NCBI GenBank assembly: GCA_963699535.1
Contig: CAVOUJ010000046.1
Location: forward strand, 33,258 to 97,257
Length of the DNA stretch: 64,000 bases
Source: VBDM01 sp963699535
GTDB lineage: Bacteria > Pseudomonadota > Gammaproteobacteria > Burkholderiales > SG8-39
Direction of reading: 5' to 3'
Shown here: positions 57,079-64,000 of the stretch, one piece after another
How the letters are laid out: the number at the start of each line of letters is the position of its first letter
How positions within the stretch are numbered: position 1 is the first letter of the stretch
Position numbers and translations under genes: made by a program
The notes under the pieces: model-generated
What the model was told of the DNA's origin: nothing
What the model saw: only the letters and a program-made list of their open reading frames with translations
Database searches by the model: none

Positions 57079-58716
57079 ATGCGGTCCAGCCTGCGCAATG
57101 GGCTGCTTGTGGCCCTCTTTGCCATCGCGTGGTTCTGCAACCTCGGCTACCGGCATCTAGCCCTGTCGGACGAGGGCCGCTACGCCGAAATCCCCCGTGA
57201 AATGCTCGCGACCGGAGACTGGCTGACTCCGCGATTGAACGGGCTCAAGTATTTCGAAAAACCCCCGCTGCAATACTGGGCGACCGCAGCGGCGTTCGGC
57301 GTGTTCGGCGCGACCGAGTGGACGGCGCGGCTCTGGACCGGGCTCACCGGCTTCCTGGGCGTGCTGTTCGTCTTCTTTGCCGGCCAGCGCCTGTTCGGCC
57401 CGCCCGTCGGCCTGTACGCCGCCGCGGCCGCAGCGAGCACGGCCATGTACATCACCATGGGTCACATGCTCACCCTGGACATGGGGCTCGCCTTCTTTGC
57501 GTCGGCGGCGGTGCTCGCCACAGCACTTGCCCAGCGCGACCAGGCGGACGAAACGGAACGCCGCCGCTGGATGCTGTTTGCCTGGGCCGCCGCCGCGCTC
57601 GCGGTACTCAGCAAGGGCCTGATCGGAATCGTCCTTCCAGCGGGTGCAGTAACGCTCTATGTCCTGGTCGAGCGCGACTGGAAGATTCTGGCGCGGCTGC
57701 ACGTCGTATCCGGTGTCTTGCTGTTCGCAGCGACCTCCGCCCCGTGGTTTGTCGCCGTGTCGGTCGTCAATCCGGAGTTTGTCCGCTTCTTCTTTATCCA
57801 CGAGCATTTCGAGCGTTTCATGACCCAGGAGCACGGGCGCCACCAGCCGGTGTGGTACTTCATCCCCGTGGTGCTGCTCGGTCTGTGTCCTTGGGTCCTC
57901 GGTCTCTTTCCCGCCCTCTTGCGGGCATGGACACGCTCTCCTGACATGACTTTCCAGCCGCGCCGCTTCCTGCTCGTCTGGTGCGCCGTTGTCTTCGTTT
58001 TCTTTTCCGCGTCCGGCTCGAAGCTTCCCTCTTACGTCCTGCCGATCTTTCCGGCCCTGGCGCTGCTGATCGGGAGCTACTTGGCCTCCTCAGGCCCGCG
58101 CTTCGCGCTCGCGCAGGCCGCCATCGCCGCTCTGCTTGCAGTCGCCCTGGCGACGGCCGCGACGCAGGTGACGCGTTACGCATCGGCGAACCTCCCCGCT
58201 GAGCTGCTCGCGGGGCACGTCCCCTGGCTGCTTGCCGCGGCCGCCGCGCTCCTCGCCGCGGCCGCCGCTTCGGCGTGGCTCGCGCTGCGCGCACGCCTAG
58301 AGGCCGCAACCCTCGCGCTGGCATTCGGCAGCCTTGTCTCCGTGCAAACGGCAACTTCGGGGTACCAGGCGCTCTCGCCCGCCTATTCCGCGTATCATGT
58401 CGCCCATCAAGTCCGGGACCAGGTGAAACCTGACGTCCCTTTCTATATGGTGGAGACCTTCGACCACAGCCTGCTGTTCTACCTCGGCCGGACCGTGACC
58501 ATGGTTGGAGTCAAGAACGAGCTGGAGCAGCCGATCGCCTGGGAGCCGGGCAGGTTCCTGCCCGACGCGGCCGCCTTCGCCAGCGCCTGGCGGGCCGATT
58601 CCGAAGCGTACGCGATGTTCAACGCGAAGGATCTGCCGGCTTTTCTCGAAGCTCACCCCATTCCCATGCTGGTCGTCGCGCGCGATGCGCGCCGCGTGAT
58701 CGTGAAGAAACCGTGA
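57079..58716 (+). CDS. arnT: ArnT-like lipid A glycosyltransferase, paralogue 1
   Basis: A 545-residue GT-C family enzyme with many hydrophobic segments. SDEGRYAEIPREMLATGDWL and LNGLKYFEKPPLQYWATAAA are the periplasmic loop motif shared by ArnT and PMT proteins, with the catalytic-region acidic residues. It would move 4-amino-4-deoxy-L-arabinose from undecaprenyl phosphate to lipid A. ATG 57079 is chosen for the first helix. It heads the arn-type cluster and is similar to the second copy at 62253. Confidence 0.85.
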   Translation: MRSSLRNGLLVALFAIAWFCNLGYRHLALSDEGRYAEIPREMLATGDWLTPRLNGLKYFEKPPLQYWATAAAFGVFGATEWTARLWTGLTGFLGVLFVFFAGQRLFGPPVGLYAAAAAASTAMYITMGHMLTLDMGLAFFASAAVLATALAQRDQADETERRRWMLFAWAAAALAVLSKGLIGIVLPAGAVTLYVLVERDWKILARLHVVSGVLLFAATSAPWFVAVSVVNPEFVRFFFIHEHFERFMTQEHGRHQPVWYFIPVVLLGLCPWVLGLFPALLRAWTRSPDMTFQPRRFLLVWCAVVFVFFSASGSKLPSYVLPIFPALALLIGSYLASSGPRFALAQAAIAALLAVALATAATQVTRYASANLPAELLAGHVPWLLAAAAALLAAAAASAWLALRARLEAATLALAFGSLVSVQTATSGYQALSPAYSAYHVAHQVRDQVKPDVPFYMVETFDHSLLFYLGRTVTMVGVKNELEQPIAWEPGRFLPDAAAFASAWRADSEAYAMFNAKDLPAFLEAHPIPMLVVARDARRVIVKKP

Positions 58717-59084
58717 ACGCGGTCACCTTTTCCTTCATCATGACCGGCGTACTGCTCAACGCCGCGGCGCAGCTCCTGCTCAAGGCCGGCACCAATGCGG
58801 TCGGGCACTTCGAGTTGAGCGCGCAAAACATCGTTCCGGTGGGCATGAGGCTCGCCCTGGAGCCGCACATCGCGGGCGGAATCGCCTGCTACGTCGTCAG
58901 CGTTGTCGTCTGGATCGTCGGCCTGTCGCGCGTCGATGTGTCGATCGCCTATCCGATGCTCTCGGTCGGCTATGTGCTGAACGCGGTCGCCGCCTGGTAT
59001 CTGTTCGGCGAGTCGTTCACCGCGCAGAAACTCATCGGCATCGCGTTCATCATCCTCGGCGTGTTCCTCGTCGCACGCAGTTGA
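58713..59084 (+). CDS. ArnE/ArnF-like flippase subunit (EamA/SMR type)
   Basis: A 123-residue, four-helix membrane protein of the EamA/SMR superfamily. It starts MNAVTFSFIMTGVLLNAAAQ and has ETG-like SMR sequence: LLLKAGTNAVGHFELSAQN, GLSRVDVSIAYPMLSVGYVL, and WYLFGESFTAQKLIGIAFII. In arn operons ArnE/F pairs flip undecaprenyl-phosphate aminoarabinose. Here only one small subunit is seen. GTG 58713 overlaps the arnT stop. Confidence 0.75.
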   Translation: MNAVTFSFIMTGVLLNAAAQLLLKAGTNAVGHFELSAQNIVPVGMRLALEPHIAGGIACYVVSVVVWIVGLSRVDVSIAYPMLSVGYVLNAVAAWYLFGESFTAQKLIGIAFIILGVFLVARS

Positions 59085-59097
59085 GACCGGACCATCC

Positions 59098-60291
59098 ATG
59101 AATCTGCGCAAGCGCGACTCCGCCGCTCCGAACGTCCGGCGGCCCGAGGTCGCGTCGTCCCGGCCCGGCGCGGACGGGGATTTCCTTCCCTTCACGCGCC
59201 CCTCGATAGACGAGGAGACCATCGCCGGCGTCGTCGAGGTGCTGCGCTCGGGCTGGATCACCTCCGGACCCAAGGTCAAGGAGTTCGAGGCGGAACTGTC
59301 GCGCCTCTGCGGCGGACGCCCCGTGCGAGCTCTCAACTCCGGCACCGCCGCGCTCGAGATCGGGCTGCGCCTCACGGGCGTCGGCCCGGGGGACGAAGTT
59401 ATTACGACTCCGCTTTCCTGGGTTGCCACGAGCAACGTCGTGCTTTCGCTCGGCGCCCGGCCGGTCTTTGTCGACGTCGATCCGAAAACGCGCAACATCG
59501 ACCTCGAACGGATCGAACAATCGATCACGAACAAGACCAAGGCGATCCTGCCGGTCTATCTGGCCGGCCTGCCGGTGGACCTCGACCGGCTCTATGCGAT
59601 CGCCGCCAAGCACCACCTGCGCGTGGTCGAGGACGCCGCGCAGGCTTTCGGCTCGACCTGGAAGGGGGCGCAAGTCGGCAGCCGCGGCGACCTCGTCGCC
59701 TTCAGCTTCCACGCGAACAAGAACATAACCACCGCCGAGGGCGGCGCCATCGTACTCCCGGGAGAGAGCGACATCGCTCTCGCCGAGAAGCTGCGCCTTC
59801 AGGGCGTCACGCGTTCGGGGGACGACGGCATGGATGTCGATGTCGTGGGCGGCAAGTCCAATCTCACCGACATCGCCGCGCGCATCGGCCTTGGCCAGCT
59901 CAGACGCCTCCAAGAGTTTACGGACAAACGGCGCGATCTCGCCCGTCGCTATTTCGAGCTCTTCGATCGCGACCTGGGTTGCGAGCTTCCCGTCGCGGAT
60001 TTCGATAACTGCAACTGGCACATGTTCCAGGTCGTTCTGCCGCCGCACGCCAAGCGAGGCGAGTTCATCGCAAGAATGCGCGAGCGCAGGATCGGCGTGG
60101 GGGTGCACTACCCTGCAATCCACCTGTTCTCGCTATATCGCTCGCTCGGCTGGCGCGAAGGGCAATTCCCCCACACCGAGCGCATCGGCAAGGGGATCGC
60201 GACCCTGCCGCTGTTCCCCGGGATGGAAGCGCGCGACGTCGAGCGCGTGTGCGAGGCGGTCTCGCGCACGCTCAGAGAGGATCGTGCGTGA
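59098..60291 (+). CDS. arnB: UDP-4-amino-4-deoxy-L-arabinose aminotransferase (ArnB-like)
   Basis: A 397-residue DegT/DnrJ/EryC1/StrS aminotransferase. Features are FTRPSIDEETIAGVVEVLRS at the N-terminus, ALNSGTAALEIGLRLTGVGP, the PLP-Lys loop SFHANKNITTAEGGAIVLPG, and LTDIAARIGLGQLRRLQEFT. It converts UDP-4-keto-arabinose to UDP-L-Ara4N with glutamate. Start ATG 59098; its stop overlaps the next gene. Fits the ArnB step given the neighbours. Confidence 0.88.
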   Translation: MNLRKRDSAAPNVRRPEVASSRPGADGDFLPFTRPSIDEETIAGVVEVLRSGWITSGPKVKEFEAELSRLCGGRPVRALNSGTAALEIGLRLTGVGPGDEVITTPLSWVATSNVVLSLGARPVFVDVDPKTRNIDLERIEQSITNKTKAILPVYLAGLPVDLDRLYAIAAKHHLRVVEDAAQAFGSTWKGAQVGSRGDLVAFSFHANKNITTAEGGAIVLPGESDIALAEKLRLQGVTRSGDDGMDVDVVGGKSNLTDIAARIGLGQLRRLQEFTDKRRDLARRYFELFDRDLGCELPVADFDNCNWHMFQVVLPPHAKRGEFIARMRERRIGVGVHYPAIHLFSLYRSLGWREGQFPHTERIGKGIATLPLFPGMEARDVERVCEAVSRTLREDRA

Positions 60292-61256
60292 AACCGCGGG
60301 TCACGGTCGTCGTGCCGGTCTACAACGAGGAGGCCGTACTCCCGGGACTCTTCGCGCGCCTCTTTCCGGCGCTCGATGCTCTCGGTGAGAGCTACGAAGT
60401 CATTTTCGTCAATGACGGCAGCAGTGACCGCTCGCCCGCACTTCTGCGCGAGCAGTTCCAGCGCCGTCCGGACGTGACCCGAGTGATCCTGTTCAACGGG
60501 AATTTCGGCCAGCACCTCGCCATCATGGCGGGCTTCGAGGCCAGCCGCGGCGAGCGTGTGGTCACGCTGGACGCCGACCTGCAAAATCCGCCCGAGGAGA
60601 TTGCCAGGCTCCTCGCCAAGATGGACGAAGGCTACGACTATATCGGAACAGTGCGCCGCGACCGCCACGACACGTTTTTCCGTCGCACGGCTTCACGCCT
60701 GATGAACGCCGTCCGCGAGCGCATCACCCGCATCCGCATGACCGACCAGGGCTGCATGCTGCGCGCCTACAGCCGCGACATCGTCGACGCGCTCAACAGT
60801 TGCCGCGAGATCAATACTTACATTCCCGCGCTCGCCTACACGTTCGCGCAGCGCCCGACCGAGATCGACGTCGCGCACGAGGACCGCGCTGCAGGCGAAT
60901 CGAAGTACTCGCTGTACAGTCTCGTCCGGCTCAACTTCGATCTCGTCACCGGGTTCTCGGTGATGCCTCTGCAGCTGTTTTCCCTGAGCGGAATCGCCAT
61001 AGCGCTGCTGTCGATTGCGTTCGTGGTCGCCCTCGCGGTCCGGCGCCTGCTGGTCGGGCCCGAGGCCGAGGGTGTGTTCACCCTGTTCGGCATCGCCTTC
61101 TTTCTCATCGGCATCACCCTGTTCGGCATCGGCCTCCTGGGCGAATACGTGGGCCGGATCTACGAACAGGTGCGCGAGCGGCCGCGCTACGTGGTGCAGG
61201 CAATCCTGGAACGCAAGGACGTCGTTTCGGAACCGCCAAAGCAGCGCCAGGCTTAG
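60288..61256 (+). CDS. arnC: Undecaprenyl-phosphate 4-deoxy-4-formamido-L-arabinose transferase (ArnC-like)
   Basis: A 322-residue GT2 glycosyltransferase. It has the DXD-like core (VVTLDADLQNPPEEIARLLA) after VVVPVYNEEAVLPGLFARLF and EVIFVNDGSSDRSPALLREQ. Two C-terminal hydrophobic segments (LFSLSGIAIALLSIAFVVAL and GIAFFLIGITLFGIGLLGEY) anchor it in the membrane. It loads Ara4FN onto undecaprenyl phosphate. GTG 60288 overlaps the arnB stop. Confidence 0.9.
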   Translation: MKPRVTVVVPVYNEEAVLPGLFARLFPALDALGESYEVIFVNDGSSDRSPALLREQFQRRPDVTRVILFNGNFGQHLAIMAGFEASRGERVVTLDADLQNPPEEIARLLAKMDEGYDYIGTVRRDRHDTFFRRTASRLMNAVRERITRIRMTDQGCMLRAYSRDIVDALNSCREINTYIPALAYTFAQRPTEIDVAHEDRAAGESKYSLYSLVRLNFDLVTGFSVMPLQLFSLSGIAIALLSIAFVVALAVRRLLVGPEAEGVFTLFGIAFFLIGITLFGIGLLGEYVGRIYEQVRERPRYVVQAILERKDVVSEPPKQRQA

Positions 61257-61293
61257 CGGAGCGCGAGACCATGTCGTCCCATCGGCGCACAGC

Positions 61294-62217
61294 GTGACGA
61301 GCGCGGTCGTCTTTGCCTACCATGACGTCGGCTGCCGCTGCCTCGAAGTCCTGCTGGACCAGGGAGTCGCGATTCCTCTGGTGGTCACGCATAGTGACAG
61401 CCCCGGCGAGAACATCTGGTTCGGCAGCGTCGCGGATCTCGCGCGGGAGCGCCGCATCGAGACCGTCATGCCCGATGACCCCAACGCCCCGGAATTCCTG
61501 GGCAGGGTCCGCGCGCTGCGTCCGGATTTCCTCTTCTCGTTCTACTACCGCCTCATGCTGAAGGCCGAGCTGCTCGCGGTTCCGAAGCGCGGCGCCTTCA
61601 ACATGCACGGCTCGCTCCTGCCCAAGTATCGCGGGCGCGCCCCGGTCAACTGGGCGGTTCTCCACGGCGAGACGCAGACGGGGGCGACGCTCCACGAGAT
61701 GGTTGAAAAGCCGGACGCGGGACGGATCGTGGACCAGGAGGCCGTCGCCATTCAGCCCGACGACCTCGCCGTCGAGGTATTCGGGAAAGTGACCGGTGCG
61801 GCCGAGCGGGTTCTCAGGCGCAGCCTGCCCAAGCTGATCGACGGCAGCGCCGTGCTCCGCGCCCAGGAGCTTTCGCGGGGCAGCTACTTCGGCGGTCGCC
61901 GCCCGGAGGACGGGCGCATCGACTGGAGCGCCCCGGCGAAGCGAGTACACGATCTGGTTCGTGCGGTCGCGCCGCCCTACCCCGGCGCGTTCACTCAGGT
62001 AGAAGGGGGGCGACTGCGCGTCTTGCGCACACGGCGATGCACGAAGAAGATCGCTCCGCAGCCCTCGCCGTTTCTCTACGCCGAAGGAGGCAGTTGCTAC
62101 GCGGCATGCGCGGACGGCGAAGTGCTGGAGCTGCTCGAAATTGAACTGGACGGCAAAACGCTCTCTGCGCCAGAATTCGCCGCGCGCATCGGCGCGCGCA
62201 AGGTCCCGGTTCGCTAG
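61294..62217 (+). CDS. arnA: UDP-L-Ara4N formyltransferase (ArnA N-terminal domain homologue)
   Basis: A 307-residue formyltransferase. It contains the methionyl-tRNA formyltransferase-like core: FNMHGSLLPKYRGRAPVNWA (catalytic Asn/His with the SLLPKYRG motif), then LHGETQTGATLHEMVEKPDA. GYFGGRRP-type ending (RGSYFGGRRPEDGRIDWSAP) is typical of ArnA formyltransferase. In enterobacteria this domain is fused to a decarboxylase; here the two are split, and a decarboxylase-like start appears at 63910. GTG 61294 is used. Confidence 0.88.
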   Translation: MTSAVVFAYHDVGCRCLEVLLDQGVAIPLVVTHSDSPGENIWFGSVADLARERRIETVMPDDPNAPEFLGRVRALRPDFLFSFYYRLMLKAELLAVPKRGAFNMHGSLLPKYRGRAPVNWAVLHGETQTGATLHEMVEKPDAGRIVDQEAVAIQPDDLAVEVFGKVTGAAERVLRRSLPKLIDGSAVLRAQELSRGSYFGGRRPEDGRIDWSAPAKRVHDLVRAVAPPYPGAFTQVEGGRLRVLRTRRCTKKIAPQPSPFLYAEGGSCYAACADGEVLELLEIELDGKTLSAPEFAARIGARKVPVR

Positions 62218-62252
62218 TCGACGCGGCTTCCGTGAGAAAATAGCCCTCTTTC

Positions 62253-63899
62253 ATGCTGGCGGTTCCCAATTCGAGATCACGATGGCTCGCAGGCGCCGTC
62301 CTCGCCTGCACGCTGATCTGGTTCGGCGGGCTCGAGTACCGCGGCCTTTTCATGCCGGACGAGGGGCGCTATGCGGACATCGCCCGTGAGATGCTGGAAT
62401 CAAACGATTGGGTGACGCCGCGGCTCAATGGAATCAAGTATCTGGAGAAGCCGCCGCTGCAGTACTGGATGACCGCGGGCACGTTCGCCCTGTTCGGCTT
62501 CGATGAATGGACGGCGCGGCTGTGGCCGGCCCTGGCGGGTTTTCTCGGGATACTGCTCACCGCGTTCGCGGGATTCCGCCTCGCGCCGCAATCGCCCTGG
62601 ATCGTGACCGCGCTGATTCTCGCCGGTTGCTGGGGATATTTCCTCGGCGGACAGTTCCTGACGCTCGACATGGGGCTCACCTTCTTTCTGACCGCCGCGA
62701 TGCTCGCGTTTGTCCTCAGCCGGCGTGCGGACATTTCTCCGCGCACCGGGCGCAACTGGATGGTGCTTGCCTGGGCGGCGATGGCCTGCGCGGTGCTGAG
62801 CAAAGGCATGGTCGGAATCGTGCTTCCGGCTCTGGCGCTCCTCGCGTACATCGCCGTCGAGCGCGACCTGTCGCTGCTCAGGCGCCTGAATTGGGTGCCG
62901 GGGCTGTGCGCGTTCGCGGTCATCGTCCTTCCGTGGTTCCTCCTGATACAGCTGAGGAATCCCGAGTTCTTCCGGTTCTTCGTCATCGGCGAGCATTTCG
63001 AACGCTTCGCGCTTCCGCATCATCACCGTCCGGGGCCGTGGTGGTACTTCGTTCCGGTGGTGCTCGTCGGGCTGCTTCCCTGGACGCCCGGCATTCCGGC
63101 CGCGATCGCCAGGGGATGGAGGGCGCCGAGCCTGCTGGGATTCAAGCTCGACCGCTTCCTCATCATCTGGGCGGGCACGATCGTCGTCTTCTTCAGCGCG
63201 TCGCAGTCGAAGCTCCCGGGCTACGTGCTGCCTGCTGTGCCGGCGATTGTTCTCCTTTTTTCAAGGCACTATCCGGAGATGTCTGAGCGCGAGCGCCGGA
63301 TGCCGGCACTCGCATGCGTCTTGAGTGGTGTTGCCCTGTCGCTGCTCGCCGCCTGGCTCTTGCGCCCGGGTGTCCCCTCCGATGAAGCGGCCTACGCTGC
63401 CTGGCTGCTTGCCGCGGCACTGGTCCTATCGGCTTCGGGCATCGGCGGGTTTTACCTTCTCCGCCGCGCGAAGCGGGAAATCTCGATCGCGGCTCTCGGA
63501 CTGGGCAGCCTGCTTGCGGCCCAGCTCGCGCTCTCGGGCACGCACGTTGTCGACGAGCGCTATTCGTCGGAGCGGATTCTCGAAACCATTGCCGGTGAAA
63601 AACTCCAGTTTTCGCGCGATCCCCCGTTCTACAGCGTCGCGACTTTCGACCAGAGCGTCCCTTTCTATCTGGGACGGCCAGTGACCCTGGTGGGCTACAA
63701 GAGCGAACTCGGTCCGGGCATCGCGGCCGAGCCCGGCAAATACATCGCATCGATCGACGAGTTCCTCGCACTCTGGAAGGGGCACGCCGAAGCCTATGCG
63801 ATCATGACGCCGGCGCTTTACGAAAAGCTCGCGCGTGAAGGGTTTCAAGGCCGCATCATCGCGCAGGACTCGCTGCGCATCATCATCGCGAGATACTAG
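62253..63899 (+). CDS. arnT: ArnT-like lipid A glycosyltransferase, paralogue 2
   Basis: A 548-residue paralogue of the gene at 57079. The loop motif is MPDEGRYADIAREMLESNDW and LNGIKYLEKPPLQYWMTAGT. Hydrophobic segments and the late FYLGRPVTLVGYKSELGPGI motif match those of copy 1 (FYLGRTVTMVGVKNELEQP). Two ArnT-like enzymes in one operon imply either redundancy or different sugar or lipid acceptors. The start ATG 62253 lies 35 bp after the formyltransferase gene. Confidence 0.85.
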   Translation: MLAVPNSRSRWLAGAVLACTLIWFGGLEYRGLFMPDEGRYADIAREMLESNDWVTPRLNGIKYLEKPPLQYWMTAGTFALFGFDEWTARLWPALAGFLGILLTAFAGFRLAPQSPWIVTALILAGCWGYFLGGQFLTLDMGLTFFLTAAMLAFVLSRRADISPRTGRNWMVLAWAAMACAVLSKGMVGIVLPALALLAYIAVERDLSLLRRLNWVPGLCAFAVIVLPWFLLIQLRNPEFFRFFVIGEHFERFALPHHHRPGPWWYFVPVVLVGLLPWTPGIPAAIARGWRAPSLLGFKLDRFLIIWAGTIVVFFSASQSKLPGYVLPAVPAIVLLFSRHYPEMSERERRMPALACVLSGVALSLLAAWLLRPGVPSDEAAYAAWLLAAALVLSASGIGGFYLLRRAKREISIAALGLGSLLAAQLALSGTHVVDERYSSERILETIAGEKLQFSRDPPFYSVATFDQSVPFYLGRPVTLVGYKSELGPGIAAEPGKYIASIDEFLALWKGHAEAYAIMTPALYEKLAREGFQGRIIAQDSLRIIIARY

Positions 63900-63909
63900 A
63901 GAGGTCCCA

Positions 63910-63981
63910 GTGAAACGAATCCTCATTCTCGGCGTGAACGGCTTCATCGGCCATCATCTCTCCAACCGCAAGGCACCGTAA
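63910..63981 (+). pseudogene. Truncated NAD-dependent epimerase/decarboxylase start (ArnA C-domain-like)
   Basis: GTG 63910, preceded by GAGGTC, opens MKRILILGVNGFIGHHLSNR then KAP and stop at 63979-63981. The N-terminal Rossmann motif GVNGFIGHHL is that of the ArnA UDP-glucuronate decarboxylase domain, which would complete the pathway next to the formyltransferase. After HHLS no frame continues the family sequence to the window end. Either the last ~35 bases are chimeric or the gene is truncated. Confidence 0.55.
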
Positions 63982-64000
63982 CTGAACGAAGAGACGTAGA

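Overview
The window looks like chromosomal DNA of a high-GC, facultatively anaerobic betaproteobacterium, probably Burkholderiales or Rhodocyclales-like. The grounds are gene order and content: a narK-narGHJI respiratory nitrate reductase operon with a parvulin gene, a complete isc operon beside cysE/trmJ/suhB, an alaC-acetyltransferase-hom-thrC amino-acid block, a bd-type oxidase, and FNR-type boxes. No tRNA, rRNA, CRISPR array, phage or transposase gene was seen. Species cannot be named from this sequence alone.

Layout. 0-3 kb: sixA, a small DUF3562-like gene behind an FNR-like box, and a flavin monooxygenase gene. 3.2-12.3 kb: narK-narG-narH-narJ-narI-ppiC, with a perfect FNR box in front. 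12.3-19.5 kb (minus strand): trmJ, cysE, iscR-iscS-iscU-iscA, a terminator, then hscB-hscA-fdx-iscX; cysE and iscR each carry an IscR-type promoter box. 19.5-28.4 kb (plus): suhB, a peptide ABC transporter without ATPases, and a complete branched-chain amino-acid type ABC transporter (livK, terminator, livHMGF). 28.4-37.3 kb: a helix-hairpin-helix protein, a lytic transglycosylase gene with an internal amber codon, an orphan NitT/TauT-type binding protein, cydAB, a small secreted protein, a PEBP-family protein, and a sorbosone dehydrogenase-like protein with a c-type cytochrome. 37.3-41.8 kb: a UbiD-type decarboxylase, a MarR regulator, a CoA transferase and a quinone oxidoreductase, tied together by two copies of one palindromic operator. 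42-46.6 kb: mutS, a lipoprotein phosphoesterase, a Spy-like protein and DUF2237. 46.6-55.2 kb: thrC, three tandem BamE/SmpA-like lipoproteins, hom, acetyltransferase, alaC, a 2.4 kb insert between duplicated promoter copies, and a Mth938-domain gene. 55.3-64 kb: a CmoA-like methyltransferase, an ICMT-like membrane methyltransferase, and an arn-type cluster for aminoarabinose modification of lipid A with two arnT paralogues.

Two window-wide points. First, seven otherwise intact genes (FAD monooxygenase, narK, narG, peptide-binding protein, cydA, mutS, a DegP-like protease) carry 12 frameshifts. Eleven of them are single extra bases, so consensus errors are the simplest reading. Second, the most unusual structure is at 52.25-54.88 kb. 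The intergenic region that should lie between alaC and the Mth938 gene is present twice as a 103-bp direct repeat, 94/103 identical. The copies bracket a protease, a membrane protein and an EF-hand protein, and each copy appears to keep only the half of the original divergent promoter that it still needs.
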